The notes under the pieces are model-generated. The model was given only the letters and a program-made list of their open reading frames with translations. It had not been told where the DNA came from and made no database searches. A stretch of 64,000 nucleotides of DNA from Monocercomonoides exilis (taxonomy: Eukaryota > Preaxostyla > Oxymonadida > Polymastigidae): contig LSRY02000003.1 of the NCBI GenBank assembly GCA_001643675.2, positions 2,160,001 to 2,224,000 on the forward strand, in the 5' to 3' direction. This document shows, one piece after another, positions 33,971 to 46,505 of the stretch. The position numbers and the translations under genes were made by a program. Position 1 is the first letter of the stretch. Each line of letters begins with the position of its first letter.

Positions 33971-35585
33971 TTTTTCTGATTTCTTTATTATTCTTTCCAT
34001 TTTCCATATCAGAGAAATATCCAATTCCTATCATCTTCTTTTCATCAGAAGTTTATTTTTTTCAATCAATTTTTAATCTCCGCTCGTATAAAAACATTTC
34101 TTCTTCTTTTCTTCATCAAATTTCACTTTTTCATCAAATGAAAATTCCGCTTGTTGCTTTAAGGAATCATCCGTTTTCCTCTCTTCTATCATATCAGAAA
34201 GCTCTTCAAAAGCATTTATTTCCTCAGCATTCATATTTCAACATGCTTATATCCGATTCACTCAACTGCCTTTTATTATTGCACTTCAAATATGCCTTTT
34301 CCTCAAAATCGCTTTCTCTCTTTGTTTCATCTTCAATGGCTCATTAAAAGTGTATCGCATTGAGAAATCTCTCAAAGATCAACCATATAATAATTTGTTC
34401 CAATAAACATCTTCTGTCTTGCTCTTTCTGTTTTCGGTGAATTCTTTCAGCTTCCAAATTAATAATTCAGATTCAATTTCTATTTTTTATTGTGCACTTT
34501 GTGGTCGGCTTTTCTCGATTCAAAATAACATCACTTCCGTTGACATATAACTTCAGCTGATATTCATTAATTGAATAAGTATTTCTTTGTATCTTTCCAA
34601 ATCGCAACGATAGACGATGTCTGGCATTGAATTCGATGAAAGTTGAAGGAAATGAAAAAAAAAAGCATCGTTTTTGTTGCTCATTGAAGAAGTCGAAGAA
34701 GAAGTTGATTTGAATGAAAAGACGAATTTTTTTCTCATCAGAATAATGAATGAAACATAAAATGATAGCATATTTGGTGAACGGTCGTTGAGAGGAAGAA
34801 AAGTGAATGAAATAATTGTTAGTTCAATTTGTCTGCGCTTCCAATTGCACAGCTTAAATGCAACAGAAGGTCGATGTTCCGATTCAACTCCAAGTTAGTG
34901 AAAATTGCATTGAAGTAGTTGGAGAAGAAGAAAATGGTGAAGTTGAAGATGGCACAACTGGTGGGAAAGGACTAGATGAAGAAAAAGATGAAGAAGAAGA
35001 TAAGATGAATGAGAGATGAACAATCAGTCAAATAATATTTCTGAAGAAGATGATGAAAATGACTTGTTTGATGTTGTCAGTTGGTGAAGTATCGCATTTG
35101 ATAAGTTGATTTCAGAAGGAATATAAAACCCCATTCACAAATAATATTGGACAATTCGCATTTATTTGTCAATGAAAACTGATATTCTCAGTTCATTTGC
35201 AAACTTTGTGTAGTTGCCTCTTCTTTCTCTTCAAAAAAAAATAATGATGTTCATCCATTGACTATGAAAATGCAAACAATATAAATATCTGATGAAGATA
35301 TTGGCAAAGACGATGACGAAGACGAAGAAGAGGCAGAAGAAAAAAAAGAAGGTGATGAAGGAAATAATGAAGAAGGTGAAGAAGAAGACAAAGAAGAAGG
35401 AGAAGAAGTTTTATATGTTGAATATTTCTGTCGTAAAAACAGAAGCTTTCAGATTGCATTTCTCCGAATGAGAATGTTCTCATAAGCTTATTTTGGAATC
35501 CATGGGAAGAAGAAGATGACGATGGGATTATTAAATTAAACAGTATGAGAGAGAGAAAGAAAATGAAAAAGAATACGTAGTCAAA
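33971..35585 (+). repeat. Type II tail (copy 1) after G2
   Basis: It starts at the ITGN breakpoint. Related sequence follows G5 (46.5-47.2 kb, plus), G6 (51.87 kb downward, minus) and G8 (59.98 kb downward, minus). Shared marks are GAGAAATATCCAAT, CTCCGCTCGTATAAAA, CATATAATAATTTGTTCCA and GTGCACTTTGTGGTCGGC. A 53-codon acidic ORF at 34858-35019 has no recognisable homolog. The rest is GAAGA-rich low complexity. Confidence 0.65.
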
Positions 35586-35790
35586 GAAGAAGAAGAAGAA
35601 GCAATATTTGACTGAAGAAGATTTTGCGTGTTTTTGGCCATGCGATTCATAACATGCGTGCTTGTCGCTGAATAAGCAAGTGAATTGTGAGAAGGCGAAT
35701 TTTGTGTTTGCAAACCGAGAAATGAGGAAAATGGTCGATTGAATGAAGGAGGATTATCAGAAGACGACGAAGAAGACGAAGAAGAAGATA
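35586..35790 (-). pseudogene. SWR1-like gene fragment, copy 1
   Basis: The minus strand encodes a Ser run, DNPPSFN, GLQTQNSPSH, YSATSTHVMNR, then AKNTQNLLQSNIASS. This matches residues of the SWR1-like insert coded at 14897-15085. It lies at the far end of the type I tail of G3. No other part of the SWR1-like gene, such as the ATPase lobes, is present. Confidence 0.85.
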
Positions 35791-38234
35791 CAGTTGAGAA
35801 ATGCGAAATCAGTCGAACAACATTTATGAAGTTGGGAATAATTTGTGTGAAGTTGTTGATTGGCCAAAATGTCTCATTTGATATGTAAATTTCAGATTGG
35901 TTTGAAAAATTCAATCACAATATTTGTGAAGAATAGATTGTGGAAATCACTCTTGATGTATTTCTTCAAAGTCATTTTCCCTCTTTTTGCGATTTCCTCT
36001 CCATTCCTCTCAAAAATAGAAAATATTAATATTTCTTAATTTCTTTTTCTTTCCATTCCACTTTTCCATTCAGCTTACAAAATCATCAGAAAATATCAAT
36101 CCCTTCCTTTTCTTCATCTTTCCCATTTTCTTCCATAAAATCTTCTCCTCTCATAAAAACATACCCCTCTTTTGATCTAACATTTCGGAATATTCTTCTT
36201 TCAAGCTTTTGCCCTCTTTTCCTTTTTTTCAAAATCCATTTCTCCCATCAACAATAATCACCTTCCTCACCATCTCCAACCACTTCTCTATATTTTTACT
36301 ACATTTTCCTCTACAAATCTCCACCTGCTCTTCCCCACCCCTTTGTCTCAGAATTTCAATCAATCAAAAACCCCTCTCGAAAAATTAACATTACAAAATA
36401 TACTCAACTCCCGCCCTCTCCCACAAATAATCCTCTTCTATCTCTTCTCTGCCCCATATCCCTCATGTGCAAGGTGTTGATGAGATAAACATCAAATATT
36501 TCTTTTGGTGGTTGAGAATATTATTAAAGGAGATGATCATGCCAAAAACAGAAAAAACCCCTTTGGACATCCACCACGATGTGTACGGGCTGAAAAGACC
36601 CTCCAGTGAGATGTACAATGTATTTTGTAGAGATGCATTCTTTGTTGCAATTTGACCATTCTGGTGCTGAAATGGAGAGATTGATTTATTTTTTGAATGA
36701 TGATGGCTGTGGAAATGAGTGTGCTTCGCAAAAAACGAGTGAAGTGCAGTTTGTTCTTTATTTATTTTTCTATATATGAATATTAACCTGTTGAATGTTT
36801 TTGTGTTGTTTTCAGGGCAGGAGGTGGAAATAAATGAAAATGAATGAAATGTTTATAACTCATTGTGCAGGGTGACCACCGAGTTGGGAGAGCGAATTCA
36901 TATGGAAAGTGCCCAGGATGAAGGGATTGGGAAGGGAATTGGAGATGATATTTTCAGACGAGAAAAAGGATTATTTTCAATGATGAAAATGGAATTTGAG
37001 CAGAAAACGTAAATTTCACATTTTTCAGAAGAGCAAGAAATCGCTGCATTTGATGGAGAAACAACTGATGGAAAGGATTATTTGCGAATCAGATGATAAA
37101 ACACTTGAAAAAGGAAGGAATAATGAAATTGAATTGAAGAAAACAGGTGCCAATTGGATAAAATATAGATATTACCAATAAAAAAGTTTGGAAGGTTTGT
37201 TGTTATTATTTATTTTTTTGATGTGATTATTATTTTGTTTTAAGAATGCTAAAAGGATGAGGGATTAGAGGCTTTGAAAAAGAAGAAGAAAAGCAGGGAA
37301 GGAAAAATAAAGACGGACAGATGAATTTCAAGATATTATGAAGATGCCTGGCATTAACCTTTGGCGAAGAATTATTTTTGAGGAAAGATGATTTTTTGTG
37401 AAAGAAGGGGAAGTGAAAGAAGAAAAGATGGAATGAAAAGGGGATTGACGCGTGCTTTGTATTTATTGTTGGAGAGAGAGAGAAAGAGATTGAGCTGAAA
37501 GTGAAAAAGGATTCAGAGATTTCTCCTCTGCAGAAGAAAAAGGAACATAAGAAGAAAATTCGATTGAATTTCTCCGTTGGTATTAATTGACACTCATCTC
37601 TCATTTTTCAACAATTAATCATCTCATTCATTCCATTCGTCATCATGATCTTCTTCCTGTTCTTTAAACACATCAACAACATTTCACACAACTTCTTCTT
37701 CTTTATCGTCATCCACTTCATCTGATTGGATTTCTTCGAATTCTGCGTTGAAATCAGAGATCATGAATGAAATGAAGAAACGGAGAAATTTTGCGGCTGA
37801 AGGAAATAATCTCAAATTAAAATGAGAAGAAGAAGAATGAAAGAAGAGGAGAAAGAGAAAGAGAATGAGAATGAAGAGATTATTTTGAGAGGAGAACTGG
37901 AAAGGAAATGGAATCAAGAAGATTGAAAATATTTTTTGAATGAAAGGAAGAAGATGAACGAATTTCAAATATGAGTTGGAAATAAAATTTGAGAAGAGAA
38001 GGAAGGTTGAACAGCACAAAAGAGATTATTTGGATAAGAAAAGGAAGATGCTTTAGAAGCGAAAAAATTGAAAAGGGAAACAACAAAGAAGACAAATCGA
38101 TGAATTACGGGAGAAATCAAAAGTTATGAAAAGAGAGAGAAAAGAAGGAAAGAGATGAGAGGAGGTGATAGAGAAAGAAAAAATGAGAGATGGAAACAGG
38201 AAAAGCATTTCATCGGAGAATTTGGAAGGAAAAG
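35791..38234 (-). repeat. Type I tail (copy 2) after G3, long form
   Basis: Reading from 38234 down, this mirrors 56510-58900 after G7. Shared marks are CATAACTTTTGATTTCTCCC, the AATAATCTCTTTTGTGCTGT stretch, an acidic frame, CAAAGGTTAATGCCAGGCATC, and the segment with CACCACGATGTGTACGGGCT. The two together form an inverted duplication of about 2.4 kb. Confidence 0.75.
36618..37181 (+). pseudogene. Intron-bearing gene fragment, copy 1 (unrecognised)
   Basis: A frame from ATG 36618 (MYFVEMHSLLQFDHSGAEME, then YFLNDDGCGNEC) runs into an intron-like stretch at about 36749-36815 (GTTTGT...TTTTCAG, 67 nt, the local intron size). It is followed by AGGGNK and a stop. Further downstream, frames with MEKQLMERII and ELGERIHMESAQ are also kept in the sister copy at 57.5-58.06 kb (minus), though that copy has extra stops. 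I do not recognise the protein. It may be a small gene caught in the duplication. Confidence 0.35.
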
Positions 38235-39251
38235 CTAGAATCGGTCATTTTTATCAGTGTTATCAGCCGTATTGTTGTTCCACACTCTTTGTATTGGGGT
38301 TGTTGATCCACAATTTTCAAATGGAGATTGTGTGATGGAATTACCACTGAAGAACACATCATTCCCCCTGCCATTTTTGGCAGTATTACCATCGAAGAAA
38401 CAGAATGCGATGAATTTTACTCCACTCATCCAAGTGAAGGTGTTTGTGCAGCACAGCCCAGCTCCTCCATAATTTGCAGAAGCAGTCAATTTGTTATTTA
38501 TAAACTGACAATCATTGACTGAAAATTGATTTGGTTTTTCTTTCGGAGGCCAATGAAATGTGAGAGAGCCAGCAGCATCGCCACCGGAATTCGATATACA
38601 TTTGTTGTTTGAAAACAAAAATTTGCAAGTTGATGTCATATTTTCGAGCCAGAAATACCAACCAGTTCCACGCCAATCAGTTATTGAACAACTTTCAGCT
38701 TTGTTTTCCGTGAATGACCAATCAGAATTTGATTGAGGACCCCAAGAAGTGACTGCTCCACCATGAGCAGCTGAACAGCTGGTGAAGTTTGATTTTGCAG
38801 TGTTAATATTCAATAGTTGCCCACAGTATAACGCTCCTGCTTCCCCAGTAGTTGAACAATTGAAAAATGAACAAGAAGTGATTGTGAGATTTGCATTTGT
38901 GCAAGAAACAGAAAGTGCGCCACCATAACTTTCTCCACCAGTTGAATCATTCCATTCGCACAATTCAAATTTATGGCTGTTCTCATCGAATGAAGTCAAT
39001 CTACCTGGTCTCTTTCTATCAGTTTCATATCCAATGTGTTCAACAGGGGCATTTGATGAAGAACGTGTTTGATGAAGAAAAGAAACATTGAAGGCAAAGA
39101 GAGAAGTGGATGGGCTGTTTAGGTTGGGGAGGATGGCACCATCGATGGGGTTGTGGGTGTGGAGGAAGAGGGATGAGTGGATGGAGAGAGAGAAGTTGGA
39201 GGATTTTGTTTGCAAAAAGATCAACGAAAATGGAAGAAGAAAAAATGATAT
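38235..39251 (-). pseudogene. G3: beta-helix copy lacking 5' part
   Basis: The frame reaches back only to a TTG near 39252-39254, with no ATG and no genuine signal peptide. Homology starts at FSLSIHSSLFLHTHNPIDG. The module has SYGGALSVSC, TDWRGTGWYF, FCFFDGN and GRGNDVFF, and stops at VWNNNTADNTDKNDRF, the same breakpoint as G1 and G7. The type I tail follows. Confidence 0.7.
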
Positions 39252-39360
39252 CAACGAAACACTCCGATTTTTTATTTGTAATTATTCATTTTCGCAAATA
39301 TCAGCCTTCAATCAACTCATCAATTCATTTATCATCATCACCTTCTTCTTCTTCCAATTT

Positions 39361-39462
39361 TTCTCCTTCTCCTTCTCCTTCTCCTTCTCCTTCTCCTTCT
39401 CCTTCTCCTTCTCCTTCTCCTTCTCCTTCTCCTTCTCCTTCTCCTTCTCCTTCTTCTTCTTC
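39361..39462 (+). repeat. (CTTCTC)n hexanucleotide tract upstream of G3
   Basis: An almost perfect CTTCTC repeat of about 16 units. Frames through it read Ser-Pro or Phe-Ser repeats and are not genes. Confidence 0.9.
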
Positions 39463-40527
39463 TTCAATTTTATCATCATTATCATCATTTCAATCTTCTT
39501 TTTCTTTTTCTTTTCTTTTTTTTTCCTTCTTCTTCTCCATCATTATCCTCATCATTATTTTCTTTATCTTCGTCTTCTTCTTCGTTTTCTTTGTTGCATC
39601 ATCATTAGGCATTTGATTCATTTGAATTTTTAACGGTGACAGAACAGCATCATTTTCAGTTTGCGAAGGGAAAGGCAGGGATCTCACAAAAAGGCAATCA
39701 ATTGACTTTGAGTGAATATTAAAAAGTTTATAGGCTTGAAAGTGTCAGTCATAAATATTGCAATTTGGATTATTATCTCCTTGTGAAGTCAACTTGTTAA
39801 ATAAGATGTCATATTCAGTCGACAACGTCATATGGAGCCTTATCATGTTCTTCTTCAAAAAAATCATCTGATTATTCAAAGATTTCTCTGTTTCCATTTT
39901 TATTTTCCTTTTTTTACTATCTTCTTCGCCTTATTCTTCTTATTCGTCAAATTCGTCTTATTCATCGATCTTTGACTGTTTTGCCGCTCCCTCTCGCTTG
40001 ACATTGGGAATGAGCATCCTCATTCGGAAACATTTATGCATTTTCAGTCAGCAGAAATACCGTATGAACCAAAAATTGTTTCATTTGCATTTCCTCCTCT
40101 CGACATATCAATTACTGAATGGTTTATATTTCCATTCATATTATTTGTGGTAAAAAGTCTATTTGGGCCAAAATCAGTCTTTTCATTCTCGTTATGTTCT
40201 TCTTCAACGCCTTCTTCAAGGAACAACAAAAATGTTACAATTTTCTTCTGATGCATCTCCCGTGGAATTCGAAGTCAAACATTGTCATCAATTTTCTATT
40301 CATAATCGCAAAATGAAAATTCATTCTTGTATTGAATTTCAGCCAGGCCTAACACAGCAACGAAATGATTCTATATTTAGCCAAGAAAAGTCTGTCAGAT
40401 GGCGTTAAATAAAAAAGGTGGACTATTTTGCCATATTGGATGTTCTTCTTCAGATTTTAACAATGTTACAAGCCTTCAACATGCGATCAAAGATGAGACG
40501 ATGACGGAAAGCGATTTGGAGGAAAAT
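39463..40527. other. Region between G3 and G4; no gene seen
   Basis: The first part resembles the flank upstream of G2 (the AGTTGATTGA...GATATTTGCG stretch in reverse), so G4-G3 mirrors G1-G2. The remainder is low complexity. A 100-codon frame at 40399-40701 overlaps the end of G4 in antisense and looks spurious. Confidence 0.4.
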
Positions 40528-43150
40528 TCATTTTTGAAAGGAATTTCTATGAAAGAAGAGAATAAATGTCCGACAAGCAATGCAGATTTCATCAAATGCA
40601 CATATGAGATGTTTTCTTCTGTTTTGTGTGCCATCTCCCCAACTTTCTTCGACCTTGTGGTCACTTGCACCAATCCACCGACAAGTCAGCTGATGAAATG
40701 ATTTATGCCTTATGATCTGCACCTTCTTCAGAAGCCCCGTCGCATTGTGCGCACTCTTGTAGGGAGTCTTTGATGTCCAACAATACATTGCTTTGATGCC
40801 AAGATGACCATCCACGCATTCATTGTCAGCTGTATGCCCGTTGAGAAATATAAACAAATCGACATTCCAATCACCGAATGCTTCTGTTCTGTCATGTCCA
40901 ACAACCGAGTTGTCTTTCTGAGTGATGTTTCCCATGAAGATGAACAAGGGTTCCTTCACAGAAGCGACAAATGATTCGCACACAAAATACATATCTCTTC
41001 CGACGCTGGCCTTGTTGGCTGAAAACACGATATTGGTTATGGAAAAGGAGGATTCTGACACTTGTGAGTTTTCATTGAACTCGATCATGAGAGCACCGCC
41101 TCTTCCTCCAGAACTTGTATCCTCGCTCACAGAGCAGCTGGAGAAGGTGGTGTCACTCACTGAAAAGGAGTTGGCAGGGGCAGATGAGGCGAATGAGATG
41201 CACCCGCCATTGGTGGCAGTCTGTTGGCTTTGTGGAGCTGAGTCTATGTTGGTGATGGTGCAGTTGGCGAGGGAGAGGGAGAGGGCAGGGGAGGTGGCAG
41301 AGGAGAGGACACAGCTGGTGGGGGCGGCAGTGGAGATGATGTGGGTGATGTTGGAGGAGTTGAGGGTGAGGGGAGCGGTGAGGGAGGTGAGGTGGAAGAT
41401 GCTCTGGCTGTTGAGGGGGAGACTGGTGATTGCTGTGTGGTTGAGGGCGAGGGAGCCAGCAGTGAGGAAGAAGAGGGGAGTTTTTATTGTTATGGAGGTT
41501 GTTCCGGTGATGGTGGTTGTGTTGAGGTTGAGGGAAGGGGAGTTTTGGGAGAGGTGGAAGAGGATGGGGGTGATTTGGTTTGAGGAGTTGTGGGCAATGG
41601 CGAGGGCAGAGACTGTGAGGGAGCCCTGGGTCTGTTGGAAGAGGGCAGACGAGGCAGATGGATCTGGTGAAGAAGATGCAGATGAAAATGATGAATATGA
41701 TGAATTTGATGATGTTGATTGTGATGACTGTGAATATGAGATTGGTGGTTGGGGAATGCCACTGGAGGCGATGGTGGTGGCAGTTGTGCCATTTCCAGTG
41801 ATTTTTGTATTTGGAGCACGAAATGTGAGAGTCTTTGTGGGAGTGAAAGTGGAGACGAGAAGAGAGAGGGAGGCATCGCTGAAGGGAGCAACGCATCCGA
41901 GAGCATACTCCACTGTGGCACAGGAGCTTTGCTGTGTTTTGCCACAGGCATCGGCATCAGTTCCACCATTTGATACTATTTTGTTCTGGTTGATGATTGG
42001 AAGCCAACTGTTGTATTCAGCGTTTTCAGCTGTTCCATTATTATACACCCTTTTTGTTGGAGTTGTTGAGCCGCATTGCTGGAATGGAGATTGGGTGATA
42101 TCACTTCCGTAAAAGAACACATCGTTTCCCCTTCCATTTATTGCTGTATTGCCATCGAAGAAGCAGAATGTGATGAATTTTACTCCACTCATCCAAGTGA
42201 AGGTGTTTGTGCAGCAAAGCCCAGCTCCTCCCCATAAAGATGATGAATTTGTCAATTTATTATTGATGAATTGGCACTCATTGATTGAAAACTGAGTTGG
42301 TTTATTTTGTGGAGGCCAGTTGAATGTGAGAGAGCCAGCTGCATCACCACCAGAATTTGCGATGCACTTGCATTTGGTGAACAAAAATTGGCAAGTTGAG
42401 GTCATATTTTCGAGCCAGAAATACCAGCCAGTTCCACACCAATCTGTTATTGAACAACTTTCCACTCTGTTTTCCAAAATGTGATATTTAGAATTTGATT
42501 GCGGAGCGTACACTTCAACTGCTCCTCCATGCCTCGCTTGACAGTTCGAAAAATTGGATTTTGCGATACTGATTATCAACAAATGTGCACATAACAAAGC
42601 TCCTCCGTCCCAGCTTTCTGTGGCCGTGCATTTGCTGAATGAGCAAGATGTGATTGTGAGATTTGCATTTGCACGGTCAACATTAAGTGCCCCACCATGA
42701 CCACCTCCGCTATTTGAATTTTCCCATTCGCACCATTCAAATTTATGGCTGTTCTCATCGAATGAAGTCAACCTTCCAGGTTTCACTCTTTGAGTTTCAT
42801 TTCCAACATGTACAACAGGATCATTTGGTAAAGATCGAGTTTGGTGGAGGAAAGAGGCGTTGAAGGCAGAGAGGGAAGTAGAAGGGCTGTTGAGGTTTGG
42901 GAGGATGGAACCATCGATGGGATTGTGAGTGTGGTGGAAGAGGGATGAGTGGATGAAGAGAGATGAATGAAAGGAGAATGAGGGGATAGTATTGGTATTG
43001 GAGTTTGTGGAAGAAGAAGTGGTTGAGGTTGTTGAGGAGGCAGAAACGGATGAGTTGAGTGAGTGAGAGGGAAGAGATGGTTGAAATGGATGGGATTCGG
43101 ATGAGGAGATGATTGAAAAGAGAGTATAGGAAGAGTGAAAAGAGAAATTT
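40528..43150 (-). pseudogene. G4: beta-helix copy with two modules, no start codon
   Basis: The frame is open from a TAA near 43150 to 40528, about 870 codons, with no ATG before the module (the first start-like codon is GTG at 42786). It begins inside the Ser/Asn/Thr low-complexity region. It is the only copy passing both breakpoints. Module 1 (GGAL, TDWCGTGWYF, GRGNDVFF) leads into the linker CGKTQQSSCATVEYALG, then KITGNGTTATT, a Ser-rich spacer, and a second module with NGGCISF, FSVSDTTFSSC, GGRGGALMIEF and KASVGRDMYF. It closes with NGHTADNECVDGHLG, again an xTAD end, and then an unrelated tail. It shows the fuller architecture of the family. Confidence 0.7.
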
Positions 43151-45308
43151 TAAAAATTCTTTTGTGTATGTTTATGTAAAAAAAAAAATGAAATTGCTCA
43201 AACTATTTCATTTTTCCTTTGAATTATTCTTTTTGATGAAAAAAAATTGCCTTGTGTTTTCTGCAATGAAAATGAAAATAAAAAAATTATAGAAATGAAT
43301 TTTTGAATCAATAATTAAATTTTCATTTTGTTTCATTTTCACGTTTTCATCAAAAAAACGAAAAGATCGCGTTTTCAAAAGTTATTTATTTCTGAGAAAA
43401 CTGAAAACACAAAATTCAACAAGAAATCGAAATAAACCAATGATATTAAATATTCGTTTTCTGGCTTGAACTCTGGATAACTCGAAATTATTAAACCTTT
43501 TTATTTTTTTTCATTTCTTTTTTTGTGAAAAAAAAACTTCATTTGAATTCAACTGGTGAAAGTGAGTTGGAAAATGACTTAATTATTTCATCCTGAAAAA
43601 TCATTTCATTTTTGATATTTGGTGTGAATATTTCCACTGTTTATCATTTTGCAAAATTATCTTTGATATTCAAGAAAAACACTTCATCTGTGATATTGAT
43701 TGATATTTGAAACTTTGTTTCCTTCATCCTGTCAAATAATACGTTTTCATTTTGATTCGAATTGCAAGCACATGCTTGTGAACAAAACAAAATATATTAA
43801 TGAAGTGTGTGATTTTTTTTTCTTTTCTTTCTTTCTTTTTCTTTTTTCTTTTCTTTTCTTTCTTTCTTTTTTTTTTTTTTTAAAAAAAAAAGGAAATAGA
43901 AAAAACTTAATGAATGGTTCAACAATGAGGAAAACTTTTATTGTTTGAAATTCACATAAAAAAAATATATTTTAATTGGATATTTAATTAATACAGAAGA
44001 TAATAACTTTTTCCAGTGGGAATGTTAACTTCATTCTATTAGATATCTCAAACATTTTTTTTCAATTTTTCAAAAGAAATTTCAATAGAGAATTTCAACT
44101 TTTTTCTTTCAAAATAAAAAAAAGGACAATATTGCAGTGGGATGTCATTATTTGTTTATTTTTCAACCTTTGTTTGAAATATTTGTCACTTCAAACATTC
44201 GCATTTCCAGAATCAATGTCTGAAAAACAATTAAATGATAACACTGAAAGACTGATTATTGTTATGATTTCAAAAATAATCACCCAATATTGAACTGTTG
44301 TTGTCAACAACAGACTACTGTGATAATGGAGATTATCACTCTTCTCATTCAAAATGTGGAAAAGATTTTGGCCTTCACAACGAATCATTTGAAGAAGAAC
44401 AGACAAAAAATTTTTTCAAAAAGCTTCTCACAAGAACAAACATTGTAATAATGATTATTTGTTCCTGTGATCATTTTCGACAAAAAGATGATTCAAAAAA
44501 TGTGATGATAAATTATAATTGAATATTCATGAAATGATAAATGGAATGCAAATAACTATTTTTCTTTTTTTTATTCAGTTGAAAAGAATGATTTGGTGGA
44601 AATATCTTTTTTGATACTCACATATCAATCAAAACATCACTGGATTGTTTCGTCAGAAAATCGAGAATCCATTATTTTTGAGAATGTTTTGTTCTTGGTT
44701 TTTTTTTCAAATGATTCCAATGATACAGAATTGAAAAGTGAATAACCAAAGATTCTATCAGAATCAAAGAAGTTCTTCAATCCCGAAATTAACATTCAGA
44801 ATTTCATTATTTTCAGTCAACAATGACTTTTAAATAAAAATCCTTTTGAATATCAAGTTATTGTCGAACTTGACTTTTGATTCCTTCCAAAATGAAAAAT
44901 TAATAATTGTTTTTAAAAATCAATTTTTCATTTCCTGGTTGCAAAATAATAAATACAAAAACAGTGTCTGAAGTGATATAAATAAAGAAGTACATTCTCA
45001 ATAAAATAGGTATTTTCGATTGAACAAAAGATAATTCAGATAACAATACAAAAGGTATTTTGACTATTGGGTTAAAAATAAATGATTTTCCAATTATTTG
45101 CAGAAATCAAAAGGATATTAATTCTAAAAAGATTTGACAAAAAGTGAAATTTTAAAAAAATGAATATTTTCCATCAATGATATTTCTTTGAAAATAGTTT
45201 GTGAAAAAATAATTGAAAATCTCAACATAAAAATACAAATTAACATTGGTGAAAATATTCATATGAAACAAATTCAAAAATTTTAAATAGATTTTTGAAA
45301 ATTTTCAG
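43151..45308. repeat. Upstream flank, mirrored at 53089-55315
   Basis: AT-rich non-coding DNA whose complement recurs before G6/G7. Examples are CTTGTGTTTTCTGCAATG (43251) against CATTGCAGAAAACACAAG (55260), and TTGTTGTCAACAACAGAC (44296) against its complement near 54020. Mirror centres fall near 49.2 kb. It contains a pyrimidine/poly-T to poly-A stretch (43818-43893). No gene. Confidence 0.75.
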
Positions 45309-46505
45309 TTGTTGTATTCTTTCTCTTTTTATATCTCTATTTCCATCCACTCAACCATCTTCCTCCACACCCACAACCCCATCGATGGTGCCATCCTCCC
45401 CAACCTAAACAGTCCATTCACTTCTCTCTCTGCCTTCAATGCCTCTTTCCTTCATCAAACACGCTCTTCATCCAATGGCCCTATTGTACATGTTGGATCT
45501 GAATCTCAAAGAAAAACACTTGGAAGACTGACTTCTTTTGATCTGAACAGTCATCGCTTTGAATGGTGTGAATGGATTGATTCAACTGGAGGAAATAATA
45601 ATGGTGGTGCTCTTGATGTTTATTGCACAAATGCAAATCTCACAATCACTTCTTGTTCGTTCAACAAATGTACAACCACAGGGAATGGCCAAGGCGGAGC
45701 GTTATTGTGCGCATATTTGCTAAACATAGATATCACAAAATCCAATTTCACAAGTTGTTCTGCTTTACATGGAGGAGCAGCTGCAATATGGTATCCACAA
45801 TCAAATTCTGTTTATTCATTCTCAGAAAACAAAGTTGAAAGTTGCTCAATAACTGATTGGTGTGGAACTGGTTGGTATTTTGGTCTCGATAACATGCCAT
45901 CAGACGCAAAATTCTTGTTCAAAAATTGTACCTGCATTGCAACTACTGGTGGTGATGCAGCTGGTGCAGTCACATTTCATTGGCTTCCACCAGAAAAACC
46001 AAAACAATGCTTGCTCCAAGAGTGCCAGTTCATCAACAACAAAGTCGAAAATCCAACCACCTACGGCGGTGCTGCGCTGTGCTGCACAAGAACATATGAT
46101 TGGATGAGCGGGTTCAAATTCATCTCATTTTGCTTCTTCGATGGCAACACTGCCAAAAATGGCAGAGGAAACGATGTGTTTTTCAATGGCAGTAGCATCA
46201 TCCAATCCCCATTCAATCAATGTGGATCAACAACAGAATCAAAAAGAGTGTGGAATCAAGGAACTGCTGATGATGTTGAGTTCAACAGATGGCTTCCTCT
46301 CATAACAACATTCAAAATCGTGTCAAATAATGGAGCAAACACCGATCTCTGCGGAATCACACAACTCAGTCCATGCAAAACAATAGAATTCGCTCTTGTT
46401 CGCATGACAGATACCCTAGACGCCTCTCTCACACTCCTCACCTCAACATTTGTTCCTCTTCATACACTAACCTTCAGCGTGGTTGATTCAAAAATCACTG
46501 GAAAT
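45309..46505 (+). pseudogene. G5: 5'-truncated beta-helix copy
   Basis: It opens at a TTG; homology starts at SIHSTIFLHTHNPIDGAIL. The module is complete (NNGGALDVYC, TDWCGTGWYF, GRGNDVFF), followed by linker CGITQLSPCKTIEFAL and the end at DSKITGN, the type II breakpoint. Bases 45587-46411 read as identical to the complement of 51965-52789 in G6. Confidence 0.7.
45587..46411 (+). repeat. 825-bp inverted identity tract, left arm (partner 51965-52789)
   Basis: Aligned landmarks 45838/52538, 46107/52269 and 46256/52120 all sum to 98376, so there are no indels across the tract. The edges are sharp: GATTCAACTGG versus GATTCAAATGG on the left, ACAGATACCCTA versus ACAGATCCCCAA on the right. Confidence 0.85.

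Noticed and set aside
39354-39470. CRISPR-like or satellite array in the CTTCTC tract
   Set aside because: Pure hexanucleotide repeat without spacers.
40399-40701. 100-codon plus-strand ORF near the end of G4
   Set aside because: Antisense overlap, no motif, and no conserved counterpart at the mirror position.
40922-42112. 396-codon plus-strand ORF opposite G4
   Set aside because: Antisense to a clear beta-helix frame. Its length reflects the purine-rich complement, and similar shadows occur opposite other copies.
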